A stretch of DNA of 64,000 bases from Solibacillus sp. FSL H8-0523 (lineage in GTDB: Bacteria; Bacillota; Bacilli; Bacillales_A; Planococcaceae): the NCBI RefSeq assembly GCF_038051985.1, contig NZ_CP150291.1:682001-746000 (forward strand), written 5' to 3'. Position 1 is the first letter of the stretch, and every line of letters starts with the position of its first letter. This document shows, piece after piece, positions 55,194 to 64,000 of the stretch. The position numbers and the translations under genes were made by a program. The notes beneath the pieces were generated by a model. It made no database searches and had not been told where the DNA came from. It saw only the letters and a list, made by a program, of their open reading frames with translations.

Positions 55194-55637
55194 ATGATTT
55201 CAACTAACAACAGAGCGTTATTAGACATGCCAATCAAGGATTTTATTATTTCTTCTGAAAAGGTAGCACATGTTCAAAGTGGTAATAATGCAGAGCATGC
55301 ACTGCTTGTCTTAACGAAAACAGGTTATTCTTCAATCCCCGTATTAGACGTAAAATATCGTTTAAAGGGACTACTTAGCACAAAAATGATCACCGAATCC
55401 ATCTTAGGGTTAGAACGAATTGAATATGATAAATTACAAAATATCCGTGTAGATGAAGTCATGGCGCATGATGTCGCTTACTTAAAAATAACAGACACAT
55501 TCCAACGTGCGCTAGATTTAGTTATCAATCATGCTTTCTTGTGCGTCATTGACGAGGAAGGTACGTTTGTCGGAATTATGACACGAAGAGTTATTTTAAA
55601 ACAATTAAAGAAATACGTTTACCAACAAAATGCGTAA
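55194..55637 (+). CDS. cbpB: CBS-domain c-di-AMP-binding protein CbpB/DarB (YkuL-like)
   Basis: 147 residues made of two CBS motifs (about 10-70 and 75-140). Position before ccpC and sequence (ALLDMPIKDFIISSEKVAHVQ, HALLVLTKTGYSSIPVLDVKYRLKGLLS) match B. subtilis YkuL, now DarB, which binds c-di-AMP and, when free of it, stimulates the alarmone synthetase Rel and pyruvate carboxylase. ATG 55194. Single gene with its own terminator. Confidence 0.87.
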   Translation: MISTNNRALLDMPIKDFIISSEKVAHVQSGNNAEHALLVLTKTGYSSIPVLDVKYRLKGLLSTKMITESILGLERIEYDKLQNIRVDEVMAHDVAYLKITDTFQRALDLVINHAFLCVIDEEGTFVGIMTRRVILKQLKKYVYQQNA

Positions 55638-55646
55638 ATCATGATT

Positions 55647-55681
55647 TGTCGACAAGGTCCTCTGGGGCTTTGTCGACTTTT
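55647..55681 (+). terminator. Terminator after cbpB
   Basis: GTCGACAAGGTCC pairs with GGGGCTTTGTCGAC around a 3-nt loop, followed by TTTT. Confidence 0.82.
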
Positions 55682-55711
55682 AACGTCAATCAGTAGGAAA
55701 GGAAGAAATAA

Positions 55712-56614
55712 ATGACGGCAACAGAAGCAGAAATCATCAAGGTGCTGGCAGAGGAAAAAAACATGCGTAAGGCAGCCGAGCGTTTATTTTTAACACAGCC
55801 AGCATTATCACAGCGTCTACAATCAATCGAAAAAGAATGGGGCTCGCAGTTATTTATTCGTTCGCAAAAAGGGTTAACTGCTACGCCAGCAGGAGAATTA
55901 GTCATTCAATATGCGAATGAAACAATCGCCAAACGTGAAGAGATTTTTGAATCGATTCAAGCATTGCAATCAAAGGTACACGGTACATTGAAAATTGCTT
56001 GTGCGTCCATCGTTGGTCAAAATTGGCTTCCAAAAGTGTTAAAGGATTTTGTGACTAAGTATCCGGATACGAAAATTTCACTCATGACGGGTTGGAGCTC
56101 TGAAATTGTGAAGGCTTTGTATGATGGAGAGGCGCATATTGGTATTGTACGTGGGCAGGCAGACTGGAAAGGGAAGAAAATTCACCTATTCCGTGACATG
56201 ATGTATTTGGTTGATAAGGAAATTCAAGATATGGAAGATATCATTACATCAGATCGCCCCTTCATTCAATTTAAGAGTGACTCGAATTACTATCAAGAAA
56301 TCCAGCAATGGTGGCAGCGTCATTTTAACTATAATCCAAAGCACCAAATTATCGTGGATCAAATCGAGACGTGTAAACAAATGGCATTGAACGGGATTGG
56401 CTATGCGATTTTACCGTCCATCACATTGAATGGGGAAGAAAACGTCAATAAAATTCCACTAACGAATTCCGAAAGTGACTACGGATTAACGCGTGATACG
56501 TGGTTAATTGGTTATGAATCAACATTTGAACTGCGCCAAGTGGAAGCCTTTGTAAAGGTTGTACAGGACCGCGCGAGTTGCCTATACGATTATTCCAATG
56601 GACAATTTAAATAA
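55712..56614 (+). CDS. ccpC: LysR-family regulator CcpC
   Basis: 300 residues. N-terminal winged helix (RKAAERLFLTQPALSQRLQSIEKEWGSQLF, about 18-47) and C-terminal effector domain from about 90. The gene order ykuL-ykuM fits CcpC, which controls citB and citZ in response to citrate. No citrate-cycle gene is in the window. ATG 55712 after GGAAAGGA. Confidence 0.82.
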   Translation: MTATEAEIIKVLAEEKNMRKAAERLFLTQPALSQRLQSIEKEWGSQLFIRSQKGLTATPAGELVIQYANETIAKREEIFESIQALQSKVHGTLKIACASIVGQNWLPKVLKDFVTKYPDTKISLMTGWSSEIVKALYDGEAHIGIVRGQADWKGKKIHLFRDMMYLVDKEIQDMEDIITSDRPFIQFKSDSNYYQEIQQWWQRHFNYNPKHQIIVDQIETCKQMALNGIGYAILPSITLNGEENVNKIPLTNSESDYGLTRDTWLIGYESTFELRQVEAFVKVVQDRASCLYDYSNGQFK

Positions 56615-56622
56615 CATATAGG

Positions 56623-56660
56623 AACGTAGGTTAAGTCGGTTGTGCTTAGCCTACGTTTTG
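56623..56660 (+). terminator. Terminator after ccpC
   Basis: AACGTAGGTTAAG pairs with CTTAGCCTACGTT around a 9-nt loop, followed by a short T run. Confidence 0.78.
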
Positions 56661-56747
56661 TTGTGGAAAAAAGCATTTATTGAAATTTATCTGAAAATTT
56701 AGTACAATATCTCATGTTAAGAAAACTTACATACGAAGAGGTGTCCA

Positions 56748-57461
56748 ATGGAAAAATTAAATGCACAGCAAATTATTGATTTTATTTCACAGGCAAAAAA
56801 AGTTACACCGGTTAAAGTCTATGTAAAAGGACCTGGTGTTGCTTATTTATCATATGGAACAGATGCAAAAGTATTTGGAGATGGCAATAACGCCGTGGTT
56901 TTCGGTGAGTGGTCTCAAATTGAAGCAGCATTAAAGGAACACGGAACACAAATTGAGGATTATGTCGTAGAGAGCGATCGCCGTAACTCGGGCGTTCCAC
57001 TGTTAGATACAAAACATATTAATGCGCGTATCGAACCAGGGGCGATTATTCGTGACCAAGTAACAATTGGCGAGCAAGCCGTTATTATGATGGGTGCGAT
57101 TATTAATATTGGTGCAGAAATTGGCACGAAAACAATGATTGATATGGGTGCGGTACTAGGTGGGCGTGCAACAGTAGGAGCAAACTGTCATATTGGTGCA
57201 GGAACTGTGCTTGCAGGGGTTGTAGAACCACCAAGTGCATTACCTGTAGTTGTAGAAGATGATGTGGTCATTGGTGCGAATGCGGTTGTCTTAGAAGGGG
57301 TACGTATCGGGCAAGGGGCAGTTGTTGCAGCCGGTGCGATTGTGATTAAAGACGTAGAACCTTATACCGTGGTAGCCGGTGTACCTGCACGCGAAATTAA
57401 AAAGTTAGACGAGAAAACGAAGTCAAAAACAGAAATTATTGATTCATTACGTAACTTATAA
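56748..57461 (+). CDS. dapH: Tetrahydrodipicolinate N-acetyltransferase DapH
   Basis: 237 residues. N-terminal alpha domain followed by a left-handed beta helix of hexapeptide repeats (about 88-215; [66 protein letters not shown]). Acetylates tetrahydrodipicolinate in the acetylase branch of diaminopimelate and lysine synthesis. In B. subtilis it is YkuQ. The deacetylase of the same branch starts 12 bp after its stop. Confidence 0.95.
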   Translation: MEKLNAQQIIDFISQAKKVTPVKVYVKGPGVAYLSYGTDAKVFGDGNNAVVFGEWSQIEAALKEHGTQIEDYVVESDRRNSGVPLLDTKHINARIEPGAIIRDQVTIGEQAVIMMGAIINIGAEIGTKTMIDMGAVLGGRATVGANCHIGAGTVLAGVVEPPSALPVVVEDDVVIGANAVVLEGVRIGQGAVVAAGAIVIKDVEPYTVVAGVPAREIKKLDEKTKSKTEIIDSLRNL

Positions 57462-57473
57462 GAAGGTGTATGT

Positions 57474-58592
57474 ATGAAAAATCTCATTGAAGTGCGACGG
57501 GATTTACACAAAATTCCTGAAATTGGCTTCGAGGAAGTTAAAACGCAGCGCTATTTATTAACATACCTTACACAATTACCACAGGCTTATTTGCAGGTAG
57601 TGACGTGGAAAACGGGTATTGTTGTAAAAATTCAAGGCTCTAACCCAACGAAATGTATCGGTTGGCGCACGGATATTGACGCGCTGCCGGTTTTTGAAGA
57701 AACCGCTCTGGATTTTCGTTCCGAGCACGAGGGCTTTATGCATGCGTGTGGTCATGATTGTCATATGGCAATCGCCCTTGGTTTAGTCACAGCATTTGCC
57801 AAGAGTCGTCCAGCGCAAGATGTGGTCGTGTATTTCCAGCCGGCTGAAGAAGGTCCAGGTGGTGCGGAACCAATGCTTGAATGGCTACGCAGTGAGCAGC
57901 CACAGCTTGTGGCAGATGAAATTTATGCACTACATATTGCTCCTGAATATCCTGTTGGCACGGTGGCGACAAAACCTGGGCTACTCTTTGCGAATACATC
58001 GGAGCTATTTATTGATTTAAAAGGTGTTGGTGGGCATGCGGCATTCCCGCATAAAACGCGCGACATGACCGTAGCGGCGGCGAATTTAATCGTCCAGCTG
58101 CAAACAATCATTAGCCGAAACGTCAACCCAATGGATAGCGCGGTTATTACGATTGGCAAAATGACTTCGGGTACGGTACAAAATGTCATTGCTGAAAATG
58201 CACGTTTAGAAGGCACGATCCGTACGTTAAGTGCAGAAGCGATGACAGAGGTGAAACGTCGAATTGAAGCAATTTGTGCGGGCATTGAAGCCGCATTTGA
58301 ATGTAGTGTCAGCATTGATTATGGCTCAATGTATTATGAAGTGAATAATGATGAGCGTTGCGCAAACGCGCTCTTAGAATTTGCGCGTGAATTTGACGGT
58401 GCGGTGAGCTATGAGTGTCCCGCTGCAATGACCGGTGAGGATTTTGGCTATTTCATTAAGGAGATTCCAGGTGCAATGTTTTGGGCAGGTGCCAACTGTG
58501 AATATGGTTTACATCATGCAAAATTAGCACCAGATGAAGCGCTCATTCCGTTTAATCAACAATTTGTGGAACAGTTTATTCGTTCTTTATAA
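57474..58592 (+). CDS. ykuR: N-acetyldiaminopimelate deacetylase (YkuR)
   Basis: 372 residues of the M20 amidohydrolase family. Metal motifs [13 protein letters not shown] (about 89-101) and [12 protein letters not shown] (about 122-133, with the catalytic Glu), plus the dimer-domain pattern [12 protein letters not shown]. Releases diaminopimelate from its N-acetyl form after the transaminase step. Operon with dapH. The intermediate transaminase gene is not adjacent. Confidence 0.93.
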   Translation: MKNLIEVRRDLHKIPEIGFEEVKTQRYLLTYLTQLPQAYLQVVTWKTGIVVKIQGSNPTKCIGWRTDIDALPVFEETALDFRSEHEGFMHACGHDCHMAIALGLVTAFAKSRPAQDVVVYFQPAEEGPGGAEPMLEWLRSEQPQLVADEIYALHIAPEYPVGTVATKPGLLFANTSELFIDLKGVGGHAAFPHKTRDMTVAAANLIVQLQTIISRNVNPMDSAVITIGKMTSGTVQNVIAENARLEGTIRTLSAEAMTEVKRRIEAICAGIEAAFECSVSIDYGSMYYEVNNDERCANALLEFAREFDGAVSYECPAAMTGEDFGYFIKEIPGAMFWAGANCEYGLHHAKLAPDEALIPFNQQFVEQFIRSL

Positions 58593-58633
58593 AAAATACC
58601 CATTTAACGTCACTCGTTAAATGGGTATTTTTA
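58593..58633. terminator. Bidirectional terminator
   Basis: AAATACCCATTTAACG pairs with CGTTAAATGGGTATTT around a 5-nt loop with A and T runs, between converging genes. Confidence 0.92.
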
Positions 58634-58660
58634 TAATGTTTACCTATTATTAATAAGCTT

Positions 58661-59845
58661 TTACGATGCCTTTAGTAAATGAGGGGCACGTTTTGCTGTC
58701 CATGCATAGGCAAGGATAAAGCAACCAACTAACACGACAGTCCCTAAAAAATATGGTGAATCCGGGTTCCAATCGAATAAAATCCCAGCTAACGCAGGTC
58801 CAAACATATTGCCTAGACTCATATAAGCGTTGTTCATCCCCGCTGCAAAGCCCTGTTCATCCCCAGCCAGTTTTGAAATAAGCGTATTCACGGCCGGACG
58901 AATAAACGTTGTTGCAATCGAGAATAATGTCGCGACAACTAAAATTACGAAGAAGCCACTAATATAAACCACAAGTAGCATCGTCACAGCTGCGATCAGC
59001 AAGTTCACTAAAATCACTTTCATCTCACCGAAGCGTTTAAATAACTTATTGACGACAAACATTTGCAGAACAACGCCCGCGAAGCCACCGACTGTTAAAA
59101 TGATAGCAATATCTGTTGGACTATAGTTAAATTTATTGTCTAAATAGAGCGAGAGCGTTGCTTGGAAGTTAGCAATCCCAAAGCTAAAGGTGAAGACGAC
59201 GATTAAAAAAATGAAGTACGACGTTTTCACAGAACGCGCTAGCTGCTTAAATAAGTTTTCGCGCGGTGCGGTAACGATTTTCACAGATTTTACATTTGGT
59301 AAATAAATCGCTGATAATGCCGAAGCAATTAATGCGACAGCACCTGCTAAATAAAACGGGAATGTTAAATTGACATTTGCTAAAAAGCCTCCAATCCCAG
59401 GCCCAATCATAAAGCCTAAAGACATCGCTGCCCCAATCATTCCCATGCCTTTACCACGTTCTTCGTACGTCGTAATATCGGCTACGAATGCCATAATTGG
59501 AGGCATGATGAACGCCGCCCCAGCACCACTTAAAAAGCGCGCTAAAAATAGCACCCACACTTCTGTCGCCATGCCGAATAAAATTTGTGCACAGCCGTAA
59601 ACGATAAGCCCCGCAACGATAAACATTTTACGTCCATGACGATCCGATAAATCTCCCGCTACAGGAGAGAGTAAAAACTGCGCGAGCGCAAAGCCAGCGA
59701 TTAAAAAGCCGAGTACTTGTCCACCAACGCCAAATACTTGTAGATAAGCAGGCATTACTGGAACGATAATCCCAATCCCACCCATCGTAATGAACATATT
59801 AAACATTAATAAATAAAGTGCTAATTTATTTGATTGTTGCTCCAT
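58661..59845 (-). CDS. MFS multidrug-type efflux transporter
   Basis: 394 residues with 12 predicted helices. Motif A GDLSDRHGRK after helix 2 (about 61-70), motif C-like GPGIGGFLANVN in helix 5, characteristic of 12-helix drug:proton antiporters (NorA/Bmr/TetA group). The substrate is not predictable. ATG 59843-59845, upstream GAAGGG. Transcribed alone. Confidence 0.9.
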   Translation of the reverse strand: MEQQSNKLALYLLMFNMFITMGGIGIIVPVMPAYLQVFGVGGQVLGFLIAGFALAQFLLSPVAGDLSDRHGRKMFIVAGLIVYGCAQILFGMATEVWVLFLARFLSGAGAAFIMPPIMAFVADITTYEERGKGMGMIGAAMSLGFMIGPGIGGFLANVNLTFPFYLAGAVALIASALSAIYLPNVKSVKIVTAPRENLFKQLARSVKTSYFIFLIVVFTFSFGIANFQATLSLYLDNKFNYSPTDIAIILTVGGFAGVVLQMFVVNKLFKRFGEMKVILVNLLIAAVTMLLVVYISGFFVILVVATLFSIATTFIRPAVNTLISKLAGDEQGFAAGMNNAYMSLGNMFGPALAGILFDWNPDSPYFLGTVVLVGCFILAYAWTAKRAPHLLKAS

Positions 59846-60026
59846 TCACTTCAGCCCTTCACTAAATATTTCGATTTTTGAAATGATTAATTGCCAATAG
59901 CATACCATATTGTACTGCCTTACACGATAAAAATCATCGTGCAGAAGACTGAAATTGTCGGTTGAATTTTCAGAATAATTTTGTTTAAATGAGAAAGAAA
60001 ACAACAAAGAGAAGAAGGTTGTAAAG

Positions 60027-60488
60027 ATGAATTATAAGTTTTGGACGGTTGTCATGATACAACAAGACGAGAACGTACTGCTATTAAATCGCCAGCATGA
60101 TCATTTTAAAGGCTATATTCCACCCGGAGGCAAAGTTGATTTTCCTGAGGGCTTTGCGGAAGGGGCAATCCGTGAGGTAAAGGAAGAGACAGGACTTGAT
60201 GTACATAGCTTAACGTTTAAAGGGGTTTCCCATTATACGAATGCAGTAAAGAAAGAGCAATTTATTATTTATAACTATTTAACAAACGATTTCTCAGGCG
60301 AGTTACTAGAAAACTGCGATGAAGGAGAACTGGAATGGGTCCCGATTCGTGAAGCGAAAAATTACCCAATGCAAGAAGATATCCGTATACGTTTTGATTA
60401 CTTTTTTGAGCCTGGGACATTTGAAATTCATATGATTTGGGATGAGGAAAACGATTGTTTAGACAAGCGCATCATACATAAGTTATAA
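60027..60488 (+). CDS. NUDIX hydrolase (MutT/8-oxo-dGTPase-like)
   Basis: 153 residues. A complete NUDIX box at about residues 37-59: GKVDFPE, GFAEGAI, REVKEETGL (Gx5Ex7REUxEExGU). N-terminus VVMIQQDENVLLLNRQHDHFKGYIPPGG fits 8-oxo-dGTP diphosphatase-like members. It hydrolyses nucleoside diphosphate derivatives; exact substrate unknown. ATG 60027 after GAAGAAGG. Confidence 0.92.
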   Translation: MNYKFWTVVMIQQDENVLLLNRQHDHFKGYIPPGGKVDFPEGFAEGAIREVKEETGLDVHSLTFKGVSHYTNAVKKEQFIIYNYLTNDFSGELLENCDEGELEWVPIREAKNYPMQEDIRIRFDYFFEPGTFEIHMIWDEENDCLDKRIIHKL

Positions 60489-60490
60489 AA

Positions 60491-60520
60491 AACGACAGGC
60501 GCGAGTTATGGCCTGTCGTT
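60491..60520 (+). terminator. Hairpin after the NUDIX gene
   Basis: AACGACAGGC pairs exactly with GCCTGTCGTT around a 10-nt loop; the T tract after it is poor. Confidence 0.6.
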
Positions 60521-60530
60521 ACATTTATAT

Positions 60531-60631
60531 CTAGGTTAAAGCGCCAGCCCCTAGAGCTTTTCGGTCCCGCCGTCGAAAGTGATGAAACGTTTACTTTCTA
60601 GTCGGGGCTTAAATGGCGCTTTAGCGCTTTT
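60531..60631 (+). repeat. Dispersed structured intergenic element, copy B
   Basis: Outer arms TTAAAGCGCC (60536-60545) and GGCGCTTTAG (60615-60624), next arms AGCCCC (60546-60551) and GGGGCT (60604-60609), and an inner hairpin with GAAAGT/ACTTTC. Compared with copy A the second stem shows a C-G for U-A type exchange on both sides (AGCTCC/GGAGCT), so pairing is kept. The right end again is GCGC-TTTA-GCGC-TTTT. It lies 2 bp from the stop of potD. Confidence 0.65.
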
Positions 60632-60633
60632 AA

Positions 60634-61710
60634 TTATTTCAAACTCATTTTAAATTCTAAGAAATACTCGTTATACTTACCTAACCATTCAAGGCCAAGG
60701 TTTTCGTATACTTCTAATGTGTCGCGTTGTTCGTTTGATGGATAGAAGCGCTCGTCGCCAATAACTTCCTCGTCCATTAGTTCCCAAGCGGCAAAGTTAG
60801 GAGAAGAGTACCCAACATAATCTGCATTTTGTGCAGCATTTTCAGGGTCTAACATAAAGTTAATGAACTTATGTGCACCTTCTACGTTTTTCGATGTTTT
60901 TGGAATAATCATATTATCAAAGAAAATGTTTGACCCTTCATACGGTGTCGCGAAATCTAATTCTTCATTTTCCCACAGCATATCGGCTGCTTGACCAGAC
61001 CAAGTAAGTGCAACCGCGGCCTCGTTGTTGACCATCAGTGGTGTAATTTCATCCCCGATAACTGCTTTGATGTTTGGTGTTAATGAAATCAGTTTATCTG
61101 TCGCTTCACGTAAAAGCACATCATCTTTGACGTTTAATGATTGGCGGATTGAGTTTAAGCCCATGCCAATGACTTCACGAGAGCTGTCGACTAAAAATAC
61201 TTTTTCTTTTAATGAAGGATCCCATAAATCTTCCCATGATTCGAATGTTAAATGGTCAGCAATTAAGTTCGGATTGTATACAATACCAACCGTCCCCCAG
61301 AAGTAAGGAATCGAATATTCATTGCCTTTATCGAATGCTAAGTCTAAAAAGTCTTCATGAATATATTGTAAGTTCGGTACTAATGCATGATCAATTGGAA
61401 TCAGTAAATCCTTTTCTTTCATTGATTCAATCGTATATTCAGATGGCACGGCAACGTCATACGCTGAACCACCTTGCTCGATTTTTGTCATCATCGCTTC
61501 GTTTGAGTCGAATGTTTCATAGGTCACTTTAATACCTGTTTCTTCTTCAAACTTGCCGATTAACTCGGGATCGATGTACTCGCCCCAGTTATAGATTGTA
61601 AGTGAATCCTTACTGCCTGAGCTGCCTGATGATTCCATTTGATTGACTGCAACAAACAGTAGGGCACAGACAATGATAATGGCAATTGTTGCTTGTAGTA
61701 AATCTCTCAT
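60634..61710 (-). CDS. potD: Spermidine/putrescine-binding protein PotD
   Basis: 358 residues. N-terminal hydrophobic segment (ATIAIIIVCALLFVAV, about 8-23) without a standard lipobox, then a Ser/Gly linker and the polyamine-binding fold: LTIYNWGEYIDPELIGKFEEETGIKV, YDVAVPSEYTIESM, IPYFWGTVGIVYNP. Captures polyamines outside the membrane. Last gene of potABCD; its start overlaps potC by 4 bp. Confidence 0.94.
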   Translation of the reverse strand: MRDLLQATIAIIIVCALLFVAVNQMESSGSSGSKDSLTIYNWGEYIDPELIGKFEEETGIKVTYETFDSNEAMMTKIEQGGSAYDVAVPSEYTIESMKEKDLLIPIDHALVPNLQYIHEDFLDLAFDKGNEYSIPYFWGTVGIVYNPNLIADHLTFESWEDLWDPSLKEKVFLVDSSREVIGMGLNSIRQSLNVKDDVLLREATDKLISLTPNIKAVIGDEITPLMVNNEAAVALTWSGQAADMLWENEELDFATPYEGSNIFFDNMIIPKTSKNVEGAHKFINFMLDPENAAQNADYVGYSSPNFAAWELMDEEVIGDERFYPSNEQRDTLEVYENLGLEWLGKYNEYFLEFKMSLK

Positions 61711-62507
61711 CGTTGTCCCTCCGTTGTTGCTGATTTTGAACGTTTGTTAATGAAGTAGTAACCGATAACGATTAATAGGGTTACCGCAAATACTAAACCT
61801 GAAATCGCGTTTACTGTTAATGAAATCCCAGCACGCGCCATTGAGTAAATTTCTACTGATAATGTTGAGAAACCATTACCCGTTACGAAAAACGTTACAG
61901 CGAAATCATCTAATGAGTACGTTAATGCCATGAAGAAACCAGCAAAAATACCAGGTGAGATGTACGGTAAAATAACACGTAATAAGACATCACGTTTTGT
62001 TGCACCTAAATCGCGTGCAGCATCAATGAGAGAGGTATTCATTTCTAATAATTTTGGTAAAACCATTAACACAACAATCGGTACACTGAATGCTACGTGT
62101 GAGACTAACACCGAAGCAAAGCCAAGTTTTACACCAATCATTGTAAATAAAATTAAGAAACTTGCACCGATCACAACGTCCGGTGAAACAATTAAAATAT
62201 TATTTAATGATAATAAGGTATTACGCATTTTTTTGTCTTTTAGTGAGACAATCCCGATCGCGCCAAGCGTTCCGATAATCGTTGCGATTAAACCTGAAAG
62301 CAGGGCAACGATGACTGTGTTTAATAAAATAACAATTAGGCGTGAATCCTCGAAGACAGCCGCATAGTGTTCCCATGTGAACGATTCGAAGCTATTCATG
62401 GTACCGCCACTATTGAAAGAATAAAAGATTAAGTAAAGAATTGGCGCATAGAGAATCACAAATACGAATACTAAATACGCTTTAGAAGCAGCTGATAATT
62501 TTTTCAT
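61707..62507 (-). CDS. potC: Spermidine/putrescine permease PotC
   Basis: 266 residues with about six helices. The EAA loop that contacts the ATPase is visible (LIDAARDLGATKRDVLLRVILPYISPG). N-terminus YLVFVFVILYAPILYLIFYSFN is typical of PotC. One base overlaps the potB stop, and the end overlaps potD, so the operon is tightly coupled. Confidence 0.95.
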   Translation of the reverse strand: MKKLSAASKAYLVFVFVILYAPILYLIFYSFNSGGTMNSFESFTWEHYAAVFEDSRLIVILLNTVIVALLSGLIATIIGTLGAIGIVSLKDKKMRNTLLSLNNILIVSPDVVIGASFLILFTMIGVKLGFASVLVSHVAFSVPIVVLMVLPKLLEMNTSLIDAARDLGATKRDVLLRVILPYISPGIFAGFFMALTYSLDDFAVTFFVTGNGFSTLSVEIYSMARAGISLTVNAISGLVFAVTLLIVIGYYFINKRSKSATTEGQR

Positions 62508-63313
62508 TATGCGCGGCCTCCTTTAGATTTGTCTCGCGTTAATAACATCGTAATGAACATGAATAAAATTAAGAATACGGCAATTGTCGAACCCATGCCC
62601 CAGTTTTGAGAAACTAAGAATTGCTGCTCAATTGCTGTACCTAACGTAATCACCTTGTTACCCGCAATTAAACGTGTAATCATGAATAGTGATAGAGCAG
62701 GGATGAATGTTACTTGAATCCCTGATTTTACGCCGTCAATTGTCAGTGGGAAAATCACGCGGCGGAATGTCGTCCAAGCGCTAGCCCCAAGGTCGCGTGC
62801 AGCGTACACAAGTGATGGGTTCATTTTATCTAATGAGTTGAAGATTGGAATAATCATAAACGGAATAAAGATGTAAACCGCTACGAAAATAAAACTAAAA
62901 TCGGTAAATAAAATTTGCTGTGGATTAAAGCCGAATACTTCAACAAGGGCATTGATTGGACCATATAAACCGAAAATCCCAATGAATGCATATGTTTTTA
63001 ATAGTAAGTTAATCCAAGACGGAATAATGATTAACATTAACCATAACTGCTTGTGCTTTGTTTTTGTAAGTAAATAAGCAGTAGGGTAGGCAAATAATAA
63101 CGTAAATAACGTAATTAAAAACGCATACCAGAAACTACTTAGTGTCATTTTTAAATAAACTGGTGTGAAGAACTTCGCATAGTTGGCTAATGTGAAATTA
63201 CCATTTAAATCAAGTACTGAATAGTAAACGATTAATGCAATCGGCGCGATAACGAATAAAACGATCCAAAATAAATAAGGAATTAACGGTCCTTTTGCAG
63301 TTTTGTTATTCAT
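62507..63313 (-). CDS. potB: Spermidine/putrescine permease PotB
   Basis: 268 residues from ATG 63311-63313 (GGGGATG before it), overlapping potA by 8 bp; two in-frame starts 9 and 15 bases earlier are also possible. About six helices and an EAA loop ([27 protein letters not shown]). Partner of PotC in the polyamine importer. Confidence 0.94.
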   Translation of the reverse strand: MNNKTAKGPLIPYLFWIVLFVIAPIALIVYYSVLDLNGNFTLANYAKFFTPVYLKMTLSSFWYAFLITLFTLLFAYPTAYLLTKTKHKQLWLMLIIIPSWINLLLKTYAFIGIFGLYGPINALVEVFGFNPQQILFTDFSFIFVAVYIFIPFMIIPIFNSLDKMNPSLVYAARDLGASAWTTFRRVIFPLTIDGVKSGIQVTFIPALSLFMITRLIAGNKVITLGTAIEQQFLVSQNWGMGSTIAVFLILFMFITMLLTRDKSKGGRA

Positions 63314-64000
63314 GGTCTTCATCCCCATAAGCTTCTAAACGTTTGTCGAAATCTTCTTCTGTCTCGTTTAAGCGCATTACGTGAATTGCTTCTGGATCAA
63401 AGTCCAAGCCAATTTCTTTGCCAACTTCTGCTTTTTTCAGTGAGTGTACTAACCATTCATTGCCGTCTTTATCGTATGTTGAAAGCTCATAGTGAACCCC
63501 GCGGAATAGCTGCGTATCGACCGTTACAATTAATTTACCTTTTTCAGGTGTCGTCATTTCTAAATCTTCTGGACGAATCACAATGTCAATTTTTTCGTTT
63601 GGTTTCATACCACCATCGACACACTCGAATTCTTTTCCTGCAAATTTCACTTTGTAGTCCTCAATCATAATACCGTCTACGATATTTGATTCCCCGATAA
63701 AGTCTGCTACGAAGCGGTTAATTGGCTCATCGTAAATATCTACCGGTGTACCAGATTGTTTAATTTCACCATGTGACAAGACGAAGATTTCATCACTCAT
63801 TGCTAGTGCTTCTTCTTGGTCATGTGTTACGAAGATGAATGTTTTACCAAGACGCTGTTGTAACTCGCGTAACTCGTATTGCATTTCTGTACGTAATTTT
63901 AAGTCTAAAGCCGATAATGGCTCATCAAGTAAAATCACGTCTGGATCATTGACAATGGCACGTGCGATTGCCACGCGCTGGCGTTGACCACCTGACATTT
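63306..64000 (-). CDS. potA: Spermidine/putrescine ABC ATPase PotA (5' end outside window)
   Basis: C-terminal 231 or so residues. The visible part starts at the ABC signature [15 protein letters not shown], then Walker [14 protein letters not shown], switch [12 protein letters not shown] and a TOBE regulatory domain (about 130-230 of the visible part). The P loop lies beyond the window, so the methionine of MSGGQ is internal, not a start. First gene of potABCD. Confidence 0.94.
   Translation of the reverse strand, partial: MSGGQRQRVAIARAIVNDPDVILLDEPLSALDLKLRTEMQYELRELQQRLGKTFIFVTHDQEEALAMSDEIFVLSHGEIKQSGTPVDIYDEPINRFVADFIGESNIVDGIMIEDYKVKFAGKEFECVDGGMKPNEKIDIVIRPEDLEMTTPEKGKLIVTVDTQLFRGVHYELSTYDKDGNEWLVHSLKKAEVGKEIGLDFDPEAIHVMRLNETEEDFDKRLEAYGDEDHE

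Noticed and set aside
1-64000. CRISPR arrays, tRNA/rRNA genes, transposases, prophage genes
   Set aside because: None was seen on either strand; the window is chromosomal with housekeeping gene order.

Overview
The window comes from a low-to-moderate GC, endospore-forming Gram-positive bacterium of the Bacillales. The best fit is Planococcaceae (Lysinibacillus/Solibacillus-like). Supporting signs are the spoVA genes, SpoVIF, a YjcZ-type peptide, a CotY/CotZ-like coat protein, a Spo0E-like phosphatase, strong AGGAGG-type ribosome binding sites with frequent GTG/TTG starts, gene order recalling the yjb-yjc and ykv-yku regions of Bacillus subtilis, and a surface protein with SLH repeats that implies an S-layer. 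The genus is inferred. I see no rRNA, tRNA, CRISPR array, phage or insertion sequence.

Layout. 1-6236: tail of an unidentified gene, then a yjb block (spxH-yjbI and yjbK-cwlQ on the minus strand; yjbL, relQ, nadK and an RluD-type pseudouridine synthase on the plus strand). 6575-11694: mgtE, an unknown gene, a coat gene, and a sporulation block (YhcN-like lipoprotein, spoVAC-AD-AE, YjcZ peptide, spoVIF) with sporulation-type promoter signals. 11736-14857: yjcF-yjcG-yjcH, a PgpA/YutG homologue and a membrane-anchored nuclease. 15078-22027: a heme-acquisition locus with a sortase-type NEAT protein, a NEAT-SLH protein, a heme ABC transporter, sortase B and an EfeO-like lipoprotein. 22146-29052: a GH26-like secreted protein, YceI, two unknown proteins, an aldehyde dehydrogenase and a membrane PAS kinase. 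29320-37465: murE, a soluble chemoreceptor, prfC, an NRDE/TANGO2 protein and an RND pump. 37494-44527: a divergent SDR, a TerC exporter behind a manganese riboswitch, a Ktr/Trk potassium channel, a B12-radical SAM protein and a cytosolic PAS kinase. 44627-53496: MarR, a lipoprotein, a CPBP protease, ykvS, a Spo0E-like protein, ykwC, cheV, ppx and ppk. 53603-60488: a ferritin-like pseudogene, fadH under a FadR-like operator, cbpB/darB, ccpC, dapH-ykuR, an MFS pump and a NUDIX enzyme. 60634-64000: potABCD, with potA cut by the window edge.

How parts fit together. The heme locus reads as a route from S-layer (NEAT-SLH) to wall (sortase-anchored NEAT) to membrane (lipoprotein IsdE, permease, ATPase), with its own sortase B and a Fur-box-like site upstream. 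Sporulation genes cluster near 8.3-11.7 kb. Two PAS kinases and a Spo0E-like phosphatase could all act on the Spo0A pathway. RelQ and the c-di-AMP sensor CbpB/DarB both bear on (p)ppGpp control.

Most unusual items: a structured element present twice in convergent intergenic regions, with a compensatory base change and a partial third copy; a 19-bp hairpin just before the isdE ribosome binding site; an EfeO-like lipoprotein without its usual metal motif or EfeU/EfeB partners; a SpxH without its CxxC; a stand-alone diaminopimelate-type MurE; an SDR lacking its catalytic tyrosine; and a ferritin-like gene stopped at its conserved glutamate.
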